Source: Ahaetulla prasina (taxonomy: Eukaryota > Chordata > Lepidosauria > Squamata > Colubridae). From it: DNA of 64,000 nt. The notes below the pieces were generated by a model. That model had not been told where the DNA came from. It saw only the letters and a list, made by a program, of their open reading frames with translations, and did not search any database. Positions 51,677 through 62,777 of the stretch are shown here, in pieces. The DNA is taken from contig NC_080540.1 of NCBI RefSeq assembly GCF_028640845.1, forward strand, positions 216,735,300 through 216,799,299, in the 5' to 3' direction. The position numbers and the translations under genes were made by a program. Each line of letters begins with the position of its first letter. Within the stretch, counting starts at the first letter, position 1.

Positions 51677-54600
51677 TAAAACAGAGAATTAACTGATATG
51701 GAAAATTTCTGTCCCCAGCAATCGAAAACTAAAAGGGTTATCAGTGCATGTAACATAGATGTCTGTATGGGTAAGACTATCAACCATGCTATCAAGCAAA
51801 ACCAAGCATTTAACAGTGAGTGCCATACCATGTACACTAAACCAACAGGTGGCATGAAAGTAGGGGCAGTCAACACAGGTTATGTAGACAGTAAACACAA
51901 GATCAATCCAAATGGACTCAAATGTCTATACACCAATGCACAGAGTATGAGGAATAAACAGGGTGAATTAGAAATCCAAGTAAATGAGGGTAGATATGAT
52001 ATTGTTGCCATTACGGAAACTTGGTGGGATGAAACTGACAAATGGAACATACAGCTAGAGGGATATAAATTATTTAAAAGAAATAGACCAAATAAAAGAG
52101 GAGGTGGAGTTGCACTATATATAAGAAATAACTACATCTCTACAGAAATAGAGCACAACAATGATGAAAATCATCTTGAATGTATTTGGGTCAATATAAA
52201 AGGGTGAAAACGATATTGCCATAGGTCTATACTATAGGCCACCCAACCAAACAGAGGAAGTAGATGAACTTTTGCTAGTCAGCTAACTAAGGTATGTAGG
52301 AAGCACATCACAGTAGTAATGGGGATTTTAACTACCCTGACATCAACTGGGAAACAAACTCTGCACCAAGTGGAAGATCCAACAGGTTCCTAACAAACCT
52401 AGCAGACAACTTTGTTTCCCAAAAATAGAGAAGGCGACAAGGATCAGCCATATTGGACTTAATTCTCACTAACAGAGATGAAATGATAGAAGGTGTTGAA
52501 GCTACAGGAACCTTGGGGGCAAGTGACCACGCAATATTGGAATTCAACATTAAGCAAATACAAGTAGTAGAACAAAGTCAAACTAGAGTCTTGGACTTTA
52601 AGAGAGCTAATTTCAATAAACTTAGAGAGATCTTGAGAAGGATTCAATGGATGAGAATCCTCAGGGGGAAAACAACTCAAGAAGCTTGGGAAATTTTGAA
52701 AAGTGAGATTATAAAAGCACAGTCTAACACAATACCAATGAAGAAGAAAAATAGTAGATCACAAAAGAAACCAGCATGGATGCATAAAGAACTATCTGAC
52801 AAATTGAAAGACAAAAAGGACAAATATAAAAAGTGGAAAGAGGGGCAAATAACTAAGGCAGAATATCAGCAACAGCCCGAGCCTGTAAAGATGAAGTGAG
52901 GAAAGCTAAGGCTCACAATGAACAAAGGCTAGCGACAAAAGTAAAAATAATAAAAAGCTTCTTCCAACATGTTAAAAACAAGAAAAAAGTCAAGGAAACA
53001 ATTGGCCCATTGCTGGGAGAAAGTGGCAAGAAGATGACAAGCAACAGGGAGAAAGCAGATCTACTTAACTCATATTTTGCATCTGTCTTTACACAAAAGG
53101 AAAAACAATCCAACCTATCAAAACAGCACTACAAAAACAGATTAGAAACACAAGTTAAAATAGGGGAGAAAATGGTAAGTGAACACCTGTCTACCCTAGA
53201 CGAGTTCAAATCACCAGGACCGGATGGATTACACCCCAAGGTTCTGAAGGAACTGGCAGACGTGATCTCAGAACCACTGAACTATATCTTTCAAAGATCC
53301 TGGAGCACAGGGAGCTGCCAGAGGACTGGAAAAGAGCTGATGTAGTTCCCATCTTCAAAAAGGAAAAAACAGATCCAGGAAACTACAGACCTATCAGTCT
53401 GACCTCAATACCGGGGAAGATTCTGGAAAAGATAATCAAGCAACGAATCACCGAACACCTAGAAGCAAACAAAGTAATAACCAAAAGCCAACATGGGTTT
53501 GTCAAAACAGATCATGCCAGACTAATCTTATCGCATTCTTTGACAAAATGACAAAATTAGTAGACCAGAGGAATGCTGTTGATATAATTTACTTGGACTT
53601 CAGTAAAGCATTTGATAAAGTAGACCATAACCTACTACTAGATAAAGTAGAAAATGTGGGTTAGACAGCACCACCACCAGATGGATTCGTAACTGGCTGA
53701 CCAACCGCACTCAACGTGTAGTCCTCAACGGAACTACATCCACATGGAGGGAAGTATGCAGTGGAGTACCCCAAGGCTCTGTTTTAGGCCCAGTACTCTT
53801 CAACATCTTCATCAATGACTTGGACGAGGGATAGATGGGGAACTCATCAAATTTGCAGATGACACCAAGCTGGCAGGAATAGCCAACACTCCAGAAGATA
53901 GGCTCAAGTTACAGAAAGATCTTGACAGACTTGAACATTGGGCGCTATCTAACAAAATGAAATTCAACAGTGAAAAAGTAAGGTTCTACATTTAGGCCAA
54001 AAACAAAATGCACCAGTACCGTATATGTGGTACCTTGCTCAATAGTAGTACCTGTGAGAGGGATCTTGGAGTCCTAGTGGATAACCATCTAGATATGAGC
54101 CAGCAGTGCAGCAGCTGTTAAAAAAGCCAACACAGTTCTGGGCTGCATAAACAGAGGGATAGAATCAAGATCACGTGAAGTGCTAGTACCACTTTATAAT
54201 GCCTTGGTAAGGCCACACTTGGAATATTGCATCCAGTTTTGGTCGCCACGATGTAAAAAAGATGTTGAGACTCTAGAAAGAGTGCAGAGAAGAGCAACAA
54301 AGATGATTAGGGACTGGAGGATAAAACATATGAAGAACGGTTGCAGGAACTGGGTATGTCTAGTTTAACAAAAAGAAGGACTAGGGGAGACATGATAGCA
54401 GTGTTCCAATATCTCAGGGGCTGCCACAGAGAAGTGGGAGTTGGGCTGTTCTCCAGAGCACCTGAGGGTAGAACAAGAAGCAATGGGTGGAAACTGATCA
54501 AGGAAAGAAGCAACTTAGAACTAAGGAGAAATTTCCTGACAGTTAGAACAATTAATAAGTGGAACGACTTGCCTTCAGAAGTTGTGAATGCTCCAACACT

Positions 54601-54722
54601 GGAAATTTTTAAGAAAATGTTGGATAACCATCTGACTGAGATGGTGTAGGGTTTCCTGCCTGGGCAGGGGGTTGGACTAGAGGGCCTCCAAGGTCCCTTC
54701 CAACTCTGATGTTATGTTAATG
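51677..54722 (+). pseudogene. CR1 LINE, ORF2 nearly complete but frameshifted
   Basis: The largest CR1 here (3.05 kb), flanked by TTATGATTCA at 51667-51676 and 54723-54732. The endonuclease occupies 51900-52600 in two frames (LYTNAQSMRNKQGELE, ITETWWDE, RGGGVALYIRN, SDHAILEFN). Reverse transcriptase runs 53200-53900 across frames ([64 protein letters not shown]). The catalytic FADD region is frameshifted near 53850. The C-terminus (54180-54649) includes [20 protein letters not shown] and RSNLELRRNFLTVRTINKWN. It ends CCTTCCAACTCTGATG. ORF1 and the 5' UTR are absent. Confidence 0.93.
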
Positions 54723-54854
54723 TTATGATTCACGATGAATATATTATGATGACTGAGATAATGATTTATCACTTATACCTTTATGTACACTGAGAGCTTA
54801 TGCACCGAAGATAAATTCCTATGTGTCCAATCACACTTGGCCAATAAAGAATTC

Positions 54855-55053
54855 TATCCTATCCTATCCTATCCTATCCTATCCTATCCTATCCTATCCT
54901 ATCCTATCCTATCCTATCCTATCCTATTCTATTCTATTCTATTCTATTCTATTCTATTCTATTCTATTCTATTTTCTATTCTACTCTACTCTACTCTACT
55001 CTACTCTACTCTACTCTACTCTACTCTACTCTACTCTACTCTACTCTACTCTA
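54855..55053. repeat. Three-phase pentanucleotide array (ATCCT)(ATTCT)(CTACT)
   Basis: ATCCT units (54855-54925) change to ATTCT units (54926-54970), then, after a TTTTC interruption, to CTACT units (54981-55053). Begins exactly at a LINE 3' end. Confidence 0.98.
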
Positions 55054-55114
55054 ATTTTTGTCCATTGATCAAGTCTTTCCCAAGGATCTGGGATAAGCAA
55101 ATGTTTGGTGATAT

Positions 55115-55300
55115 TAAAGGTATCATCACAGGACTTTAGTTCTTCCAAGTAAAGCTTCCTTTTGAAATTGACCAGTAGTGATTTTGTCAATGCTGATGAT
55201 GTTCAAGTGGTGCTCTAGATGTTTTGGGATTATACCCAAGGCACTTATTAACATTGGTACTACTGTATCTTTGCTTTCTTTTGCCATAGTCGTTCTGTTT
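55115..55300 (-). pseudogene. LINE ORF C-terminal remnant (minus)
   Basis: The minus strand reads LISALGIIPKHLEHHLNIIS and QFQKEALLG, resembling the IGALG...IPK...LQK...LLGTA region near the end of many vertebrate LINE ORFs. Short and isolated; compare 31400-31840. Confidence 0.65.
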
Positions 55301-55369
55301 CTATTTGCAGCTTTTTGTATTTTGTGATTTTTATTAATAATACCTTAATTTAGCTTACATAAGCACTCA

Positions 55370-55456
55370 ATATTGAAGATTTATTTATTTTATAAATTGG
55401 CATGCGGCCCATCCTGTTTAGAAGCAACTCTAGGCAGCTTACAAGTTGTTCAGAGT
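55370..55456 (-). mobile_element. L2/SINE-type 3' end (minus)
   Basis: TTTATTTATTTTATAAATTGG, then GCAACTCTAGGCAGCTTACAA is the reverse of a decayed L2-like 3' end. Confidence 0.5.
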
Positions 55457-57886
55457 AAGACTTTATTTGCACATTTTAAAACTAGCAAAATGCTAAGAAG
55501 AAGAAAAAAAGCTAATCATAAGCTCTAACATACTTACCACTGGATATATATACTTGCCTGGATACTTGCAACCTCTTCAACAAAAATACTTATGAGCATG
55601 AATATTTGAGTGAACATTCTTCTGTATTCACACACTAATGAGTTGTAGTGTTTTCATTGTCCTTCCAGTAGTGAAGGGTGTTGTGGTATATTTTTAACAA
55701 GGAGAGGCGAAGGGGAAGAATCCGTTCTGCCATGCATGTTCCCTTTGAATGTCAGCTCTTCACCTCAGGAATAAACTAAGAAATTATTTTATATTAGAAT
55801 TCCATGGTGTAATAGTACTTCATAATGGCATAGCAATACAATTGAGGAAGTTTGGAGTGGGGCAATTTTGAGTGCTAGAAATATGCCAGAATGTTTTGAG
55901 ATTTAAACTTGAGTGAGATCATCTGTGTCAATCTACTGTCAAGCAGCTGGCAGAAATCTATGGGGGTTTTATCTGCATTTGAAAAAATGAATAAAAGGAG
56001 AATCAAAATAGGTTCCAAAAAGTAACTCTCAAGCTAGCAATAGGGTTTTTTTTTAAAAAAAAAAAGGAAGAAAGAAAAAATCTACTGCTTTATAGAATTG
56101 AAAGCTACTGTATCTCTAGGAAAAGTGTGTCTTTCACAAATGGTGTTTACAGCACTTAAAAAATAATAATTTGTTCTTGCTGCACTTTCTGCATAATTGA
56201 GTAAAGCTGAGGGGGTGATAAAGAGCCACACTGTCAACCTTCTTTTCTTTATTTCTCCATTGGCTTAATGCACAATTCTCCTCCTAGTCATATTTCCAAC
56301 ATGGTTTTCCAAATGTAAATAAGTTATGTCAAACATTTCAGAAAATGTCATTTCCTTCCCAGCTGAAGAACTTATTAATACAATGCCTATCTTCAAAATG
56401 CAGCTGGTTTCAGGTTGATCTACTATAGTAGCATGTTGCAAATAGATGTTCCATGAAGGTGTTGAACGTTGACTAAGTGACTCCATAGAAGACAATTTCA
56501 TCAGAAAGGGAGGGTGTTTCTGATCTCAGCACCTGATTATGGAGTTCTCCCAAGAAGTTAGAGAAACCAAGGAACAACCTATATAAAATATTCTATCCTG
56601 CAGAGAATTTTAGAACAAAATGTGTTTTTGTTGAGCTTTGCAGGTCAGCTCCAACTGAGTCCCCCTTCTCAAATTTACTTCATGACATAGGATGCCTCTG
56701 CTGAAACCACAGGGGACTTTTATGGTGATGCAAACTGGGGTGCTACCCATTGGGATGAGAATCAGAACATAGATTAACCTCCCCCATGAAAGCTCCACTT
56801 ATCACTGTTCGAATATGGCCTGACAGGCTGCCCCCACCCCCCACAGAAAAGTATGTCCTGAAAGGAGAATAGCATTAGTGGTTAATCATTCAGTATACAA
56901 ACCATCTCTCCCTCCCCCCTCTGTTCAGATATGGAGGTTGAATCAGTATCAGGTATGCTGCTAAAATGTCTGTTATATACTCAGTGATGACTGAAACTCA
57001 TAGTTTCTCCTGTCAGTCATTCTATTTGCTCCTGTGATTATGATATCGCTTCTTTTCTTTGCGTGTGATCAATTGTCAGAAACTTCGAAAAAAGTGGCAA
57101 GATTCCTATCCATAGCTGTAGCTTTCAGAAATGACTTGGTACCTTCTACGTATTGTTTCCGGATTTTCATGAAATCTCACCCTTTTATTACTGCATCTAC
57201 TGATTTTCTTTTTTAATTATTTGCCTTGGGACTGTAGTTAAACAAATAAATATGTTGAAAAATCTGAATTACTTATAAATGACATATCACCTAATGATCA
57301 TGCAAAATGTCTCTCTGTTTAACTCACCAAAGCCACTCTCAAACATTTATTATCATATACATGAATTAGGAGCACCCAATACATTTGTTACCGTGGCTGA
57401 TACGATATGATAAATGAAAACATGAAAATCATTTTTTAACTTTTTGAACATAGATACACAGCTGGCAGCCTTCAGCATGACTCCTGGTGCCCTTCAAATT
57501 GGTTCCACCTTTTAAAAAAAAGGAAGAAGAAAATGATTAATTATAAGGTAATTCATTTCATTTAATTTGAATTACACTTCATTAAAGCAAGTTTTTGTTT
57601 TGTTTTGATCCTAGTACTTCTATCCTTTTTATCCTGGTCCTTTTGCTTTTTAGAGTCAGCCACTAAATTCTACTCAAAGGGCTAGGGCAGCCCTTGGCTC
57701 ATAATACCTGAAGAGAAGACTATATTTTCCTTCTTCCTCAATAATTTACCTTTAACACTGCAGATGAGTTATTTCCTGCCCAATATTCTATTTTGGGGAG
57801 CATCCTAAATCTAGTGTTGTCCTCTTTTCAAATAAATATGGATCCATGCTTTGCATAGTTAAACACATTTTCAGTTCTTGTTAATC
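55457..57886. other. Long unique stretch, nothing recognised
   Basis: The longest part of the window without a recognised repeat. Open frames do not exceed about 80 codons, and I see no exon with flanking splice signals that I would defend. Confidence 0.55.
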
Positions 57887-58087
57887 CAGGGGTGAAATCC
57901 AGCAAGTTCTGACAAGTTCTGGAGAACCAGTAGGGGAAATTTTGAGCCGTTTAGAGAACCAGCAAATACCACCTCTGGCTGGCCCCAGAGTGGGGTGGAA
58001 ATGGAGATTTTGCAATATCCTTTCCCCAGGAGTGGGGAGGGAATGGGGATTTTGCAGTATCCTTTCCCCTGCCATGCCCACCAAGCT
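57887..58087. mobile_element. hAT MITE, distal end missing
   Basis: Begins CAGGGGTGAAATCCAGCAAG. The interior GATTTTGCAATATCC and CTGGCCCCAGAGTGGGGTGG is the reverse orientation of 21627-21911. Breaks off near CCACCAAGCTTGGCAGGGG. Confidence 0.82.
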
Positions 58088-58589
58088 TGGCAGGGGAAAG
58101 GTAATTGTGGATAATGCCTGGAGGAATTATTTTCATGGTTCACTTCTTCTCCATAAATCAGTCTCATCTATATGGATTGACATTTCTAGTGGCACTAGCA
58201 GGAGGCCTAGCTAAGGGACGACAACTCTTGAGAGGGTTGCTGGAATGTCAGACCGCTCTGGAAGAACATAGTCAGCAGTTCGATGTTTTAAAAATCTAAG
58301 TCGTCATATCTTTGAGCCGTTTTCACTCCTCAGACTGAAAGGGCAGATGCTTAACCATGGCCTATGGATGTTTATTGTAATACTTTTGAAGGCACTACAG
58401 CCAGTCATGCAGTAACGACGAGGATGGCATCTTCGTCTTCAGCTTCCAATTATATTTTGAATTGCACTTGTGCAAATGTCATTATGGTTGTTAGATAAAA
58501 TGCAAGAACAAGGAAGTATTTTTAAGAGAAAAAGGGAATTACAAGTAATTGGTACAGTATGCATACATTCCACAGAAAACTTCATCATC
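58088..58589. other. Unique DNA, nothing recognised
   Basis: No gene or repeat signal. Confidence 0.5.
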
Positions 58590-58665
58590 TCTTTCCCAAG
58601 TTCTTTCTCTCTCTGTCTCTGTCTGTCCCTGTCTCTGTCTCTCTCTCTCTCTCTCTCTCTCCTTC
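58590..58665. repeat. (TC)n / (TCTG)n tract
   Basis: CT-rich low-complexity sequence, next to the 3' end of a minus-strand CR1. Confidence 0.93.
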
Positions 58666-58796
58666 AATCAATCATTCAGAATAGAGCTGGAAGGGCCCTT
58701 GGAGATCTTCTAGTCCAATCCCAGGCTCAAGCAGAAGATCCTATACCATTTCAGATAGGTGGCTGTCCAGTCTTTTCTTGAAAGCCTCCAGTGATG

Positions 58797-59576
58797 TTGT
58801 TGTTGTTAGTTGCAAAATTGTGTCCGACCCATCGCAACCCCATGGACAATGTTCCTCTAGGCCTTCCTGTCCTCTACCATCCTCTGGAGTCCATTTAAGC
58901 TCACACTGACTGCTTCAGTGACTCCATCCAGTCACCTCGTTCTCTGTCGTCCCCTTCTTCTTTTGCCCTCAATTGTTCCCAGCATTAGGCTCTTCTCCAG
59001 TGAGTCCTTCCTTCTCATTTGGTGGCCAAAGTATTTCAGTTTCACCTTCGGGATCTTCTAAAGCAGTGGTTCTCAACCTTTATAGTGCTGCAACCCCTTT
59101 AATACAATTCCCCACGATGTGGCGACCCCAACCGTAACATTATTTTCGTTTCGAATTTATCGCACCTGAAGCCGTATTGGCTAACGATCTGAACTGCTTG
59201 CGATTGCCTTGAGTATGGAGGCATTAAAGCGGAGACTCCTCCCCTATTAAGTTTATCGCACCTGAAGCCAGATTAGGTTAGCGATTGGGAGTGATTGCAG
59301 CTGGCTTGAGAGGGAGATATCAGAGCAAAGATTTCTCTCTTTTTTAATTCAACGCGCCTGAAGCCGAATTCGGCTAGCGATTTGAAGAGCCTGCAGCTGG
59401 CTTGTGGAGTCAACCATTGGAGCGCAATTCTTTGACTCGCAAGTATACTTCCCATATTTCCGATGGTCTTAGGCGACCCCTGGCAAATTGTCATTCGACC
59501 CCGAACGGGGCCACGACCCACAGGTTGAGAACCGCTGTTCTAAAGAGCAGCCAGGGTTGATCTCCTTTTGGGCTGA
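58797..59576 (-). mobile_element. BovB-type LINE tail or derived SINE, with TSD
   Basis: GTTGTTGTTAGTTGCAAAAT, then GTGTCCGACCCATCGCAACC and CCATGGACAATG read, on minus, as the 3' part of BovB/RTE elements ending in AAC repeats. Flanked by CCAGTGATG at 58788-58796 and 59577-59585. Excluding the hAT insertion and its duplication it is about 300 bp, so it is either a truncated BovB or a SINE with a BovB tail. No ORF remains. Confidence 0.85.
59064..59537. mobile_element. Charlie-type hAT, non-autonomous, perfect TSD
   Basis: Begins CAGTGGTTCTCAACCTTTA and ends CACAGGTTGAGAACCGCTG. Perfect 8-bp duplication TTCTAAAG at 59056-59063 and 59538-59545. The 474-bp interior repeats CGCACCTGAAGCC-type words three times and has no transposase. 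Confidence 0.97.
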
Positions 59577-59800
59577 CCAGTGATGAAGCACTTACAATTT
59601 CTGAAGGCCAAGTGTTCCACTGGTTAATTGTCTTCACCATTGGGAAGTTTCTCCTTAATTCCAGGTTGCTTCTCTCCTGGATTATTGTTTCTTGTCCTGC
59701 CCTCTGGTGCTTTGGAAAATAAGTTGACACACACACCCCTCTTCTTTGTGGCTGCCCCTTAAATACTGGAATACTGCTATCATGACACCGACCAATCCTA

Positions 59801-60080
59801 CTTTTTTCTTTTTTGTTCTCAACTATTATGGAGCCAGTAGGATGTCCCTGGCACCCCCTTCCAAGGCAAAGGGCAACCCCGCAGGCCAAAATATTTGAAT
59901 GCCTCTCCTGTAAGTGATAGGCAAAGGAAGTAAAAACAGTGTTAGAAAGACAATTAAAAGAGTTTGTGATTTAAAGAACTCTATTAGAAGAATAAAGAAA
60001 TTAACTAGTGTGGTGTAGTCTACTAGTATAGACTAGTATTTCTAATGGATTTAGTGGTTCTAGGATCTTTTATCACCAAA
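59801..60080. other. Unique DNA, nothing recognised
   Basis: Spacer before the GATA array. No signal. Confidence 0.45.
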
Positions 60081-60095
60081 TCTATCTTATCTATC

Positions 60096-60166
<71 letters not shown>

Positions 60167-60212
60167 ATATATCTATTTATCATTATCTATCATCTATCTA
60201 TTATCTATCATC
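60081..60212. repeat. (TATC)n, GATA-type array
   Basis: About 18 uninterrupted TATC units (GATA on minus), with degenerate TATC-rich sequence to 60212. Confidence 0.96.
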
Positions 60213-60221
60213 TATTTTTAT

Positions 60222-60622
60222 TTTATGTTTATTTATTTGTCGCGTACATATTGGATAATATATATATAAGTATAAGCATGAATTGAATACATAAATAGAA
60301 TACAATTAAAGGGAACATTAGGACAGGGACGGTAGGTATGCTGGTGCTCTTATGCACGCTTCTTACAGACCTCTTAGGAATGGGTGAGGTCAACAGTAGA
60401 CAGTCTAAGGTTAAAATCTGGGGAGTTTTGGGATGAAACCATAGAGTCAGGTAGTGTATTCCAGGCATTGACCACTCTATTTTTTGAGTTTGGTGTGGTT
60501 TACCTTAAGTTTGTATCTATTGTGTGCTCGTGTATTGCTGTGATTGAAGCTGAAGTAGTCATTGACAGGTAGGACATTGTAGCAGATGATTTTATGAGCT
60601 ATGCTTAGGTCATACCGAAGGC
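60222..60622 (-). pseudogene. LINE ORF2 C-terminal fragment (minus) between GATA arrays
   Basis: The minus strand carries the C-terminus and 3' UTR of the LINE family at 47484-48780 (CCTAAGAGG-type end, TTTATTTATTTGTCGCG tail in reverse). Two frameshifts break it. Flanked closely on both sides by GATA-type arrays. Confidence 0.88.
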
Positions 60623-60624
60623 TG

Positions 60625-60628
60625 GCTA

Positions 60629-60671
<43 letters not shown>

Positions 60672-60744
60672 GTCTGTCTATCATCTAACAATCAATCTAT
60701 CAATCTATCAATCTATCAATCTATCATCTATCTATCTATCTTGT
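60625..60744. repeat. (TCTG)n(TCTA)n, GACA/GATA-type array
   Basis: TCTG units (GACA-type on minus) give way to TCTA and ATCAATCT units. Confidence 0.95.
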
Positions 60745-62097
60745 ACCTCTATCTACCATGATTATGCATATTGATATTGGTTTCATGTAATTTTAACTTA
60801 GTTTTGTTCATTTTTATTGTAATTGGACTGCCCTGAGAGACATGCATTGTTACTATAATATTTGATCATTTGCATTCAGGTTATGACTCTCAGATTTATT
60901 CTCAAAGTGTGAAATCATTTTTTGTCATTGTTTAGTAGGCCAGTCCAGAATTTACGATGCTGGTGCTTCTAATTTTTTGGAAGAGCTTTTGATCATCAGA
61001 ACCTGGTGAAGCCCTCAAATAAACGTTGCAGCCAGTAATAATCCTCGTGAAAGTGAACCTTAAAGGATTTATGCTTTTCTCGTTCCTCTTCAGATTGCAT
61101 AAAGCTGGTGTTTTTTAAATTATTATTTTTTTAAATTCTGAATCTTGACCTCCTTCTCCCAAAGATTTTTTTTTTAAAAAAGGAAACTACAAAGTATCTC
61201 TTGGGTTTCTTCATAACGGCAATGTGAAATAGCAAGTGTCATTTAGTTAATTCTAAAGGGAAGCAATTGTATTAGTTTTCCCATTAGCAAGGCCTCTGGA
61301 AAAAAACAATTTTTTGTTCCCTAGATGGACATGAGCAGCCCAAAGGAGATCTTAAAGAGGTTAGTGTTCTATTGTCATGATTAACAGGGCATGTTCACCA
61401 CAAGTAATACTGTGCTATCCTAAATACTTGCAAAAACGAATCCCATAAATTCAATTTCTTTGAGATTCTGTACACACAGAATTCTCAGGGAGGGGAAAAA
61501 AATCCCAATATTGGAAGATTGTAGCCAGAGAATTTCTTCTAAGACACCAACACTTAAACTCAAAAGAGGCTTTTGGTTTTACGCCCAGTGTGGGAATAAA
61601 GGCTATTTGGAATCCTCTTATGTAGGTCTGTACTCATCTTGTTCTCAATTTGGTGTCCCAATTTTTCATCCTTCCAATGTCCAGTTTTATAATCAGCAGT
61701 TGTTTTGTTGTTGTTTTTTTCCAAATGCAAATGTCAGTGTTGCTGGCATGTTGATCAAGCAGGATTTAAATGATATGGCAGCATAAATGCCTGGAATCCT
61801 ATTGAAAGACCCCAGCGACCTTATTAATAGTGGGCAATTGTGATATGCCACAAAGTTTCTTTTTAATATGCTTTTTTTTTCTTATAACAGTATTTCCTTC
61901 CTTTCTTGCTGTGGAGATGGAATAGATAACATTGAAGAATGTGATAGCCATCAGGAAAACAACAGCTTAGCCCCAAAAGATTGGATTGGATGATGAAGAA
62001 ACTCAAGGTGGCTCCATCTTCATGTTGGGAAAGTAGATAGGAACTCTGTTCAGGCTTTCAAGATTCTGTTATTATACCTATAACAAAATATTTTCAG
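60745..62097. other. Unique DNA, nothing recognised
   Basis: A 108-codon plus frame (61460-61786) has no recognisable domain, no start context and no exon-like flanks. Confidence 0.5.
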
Positions 62098-62099
62098 TA

Positions 62100-62467
62100 C
62101 CGTATATACTCGAATATAAGCCGATCCGAGTATAAGCCGAGGTCCCCAATTTTACCCCAAAAACTGGGGTAAACTGGGGACTCGAGTATAAGCCGAGGGT
62201 GTGAAATGAGGCACCTACGGTTGGGGAAACCCTCCTCAGCTGAGAAGGCTGGCGGCCCCCGCCCGCCCTCTCACTGCACCGCAGGGCTTCTAGTCCGGTA
62301 AAATGTGAAAAAGAAAAAAAAAACTGAGTATAAGCCGTATATACTGAGTATAAGCCGAGGGCTTAAAAAAAAAAAAACTGAGTATAAGTTATAGACCAGT
62401 ATAAGCGAGGACGTTTTCAGCACAAAAAACGTGCTGAAAAACTCGGCTTATACTCGAGTATATACGG
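62100..62467. mobile_element. TA-flanked MITE with CCGTATATAC ends, copy 2
   Basis: Same termini as 33129-33481, with TA at 62098-62099 and 62468-62469. 368 bp. The right half has extra GAGTATAAGCCG-type repeats relative to copy 1. Confidence 0.93.
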
Positions 62468-62510
62468 TAGTTCTTATATTGTCTGGTGCCTTTCCTGGCC
62501 TACTTCAAAG

Positions 62511-62777
62511 GACCCTTCCTTCTTTCCTTCCTTCCTTCCTTCCTCCCTCCCTCCCTCTTTTTCCTCCCTCCCTCCCTCCTTTTTTCTCTCCATCCCTCCC
62601 CCTCCCTCCCTCCATCTTTTTCCTCCCTCTCTATCTTCCTCCCTCCTTTTTTCTCTCCCTCCCTCCCTCCCTCCTTCCCTCCTTTTTTCTCTCCATCCCT
62701 GCTCCTCCTTCCCTCCCTTCCTCTTTTTCCTCCCTCCCTCCCTCCCTTCCTTTCTTCCTTCCTTTCTCCAAAGCAAT
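62511..62777. repeat. Polypyrimidine tract (CCTT/CCCT)
   Basis: TTCC units give way to CCCT units with interspersed TTTTTC blocks recurring about every 60-70 bases. Frames on both strands are low-complexity. Confidence 0.95.

Larger units (their letters stand above)
50950..54854 (+). pseudogene. Host copy of the pentanucleotide-tail LINE, interrupted twice
   Basis: Pieces at 50950-51156, 51336-51676 and 54723-54854 form one LINE. The first encodes AATVETFKFLGSIISQDLKW and KKAQQRMF, the reverse-transcriptase thumb-like region. The second encodes HPGHKLFQLLPLNDGT and LDTRTGFSTTLLNN then 3' UTR. The third is the 3' terminus ending TTGGCCAATAAAGAATTCTA. A hAT MITE and a 3 kb CR1 separate them. 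An internal deletion lies between the first ORF piece and the second. Confidence 0.88.
58672..59800 (-). mobile_element. CR1 fragment (minus), host of a nested insertion
   Basis: CR1 sequence at 58672-58796 (AGAGCTGGAAGGGCCCTTGG, then TCTTCTAGTCC) resumes at 59577 (CCAGTGATGAAGCACTTAC) and runs to about 59800. The gap holds a BovB-type tail, which in turn holds a hAT. Confidence 0.92.

Noticed and set aside
54000..54030. Third copy of the CCGTATATAC MITE (GTACCGTATATGTGG at 54017)
   Set aside because: Only about ten bases match, within CR1 sequence; no second end.
61460..61786. 108-codon plus frame as a gene
   Set aside because: No domain, ordinary AT-rich context and no supporting neighbouring exon.
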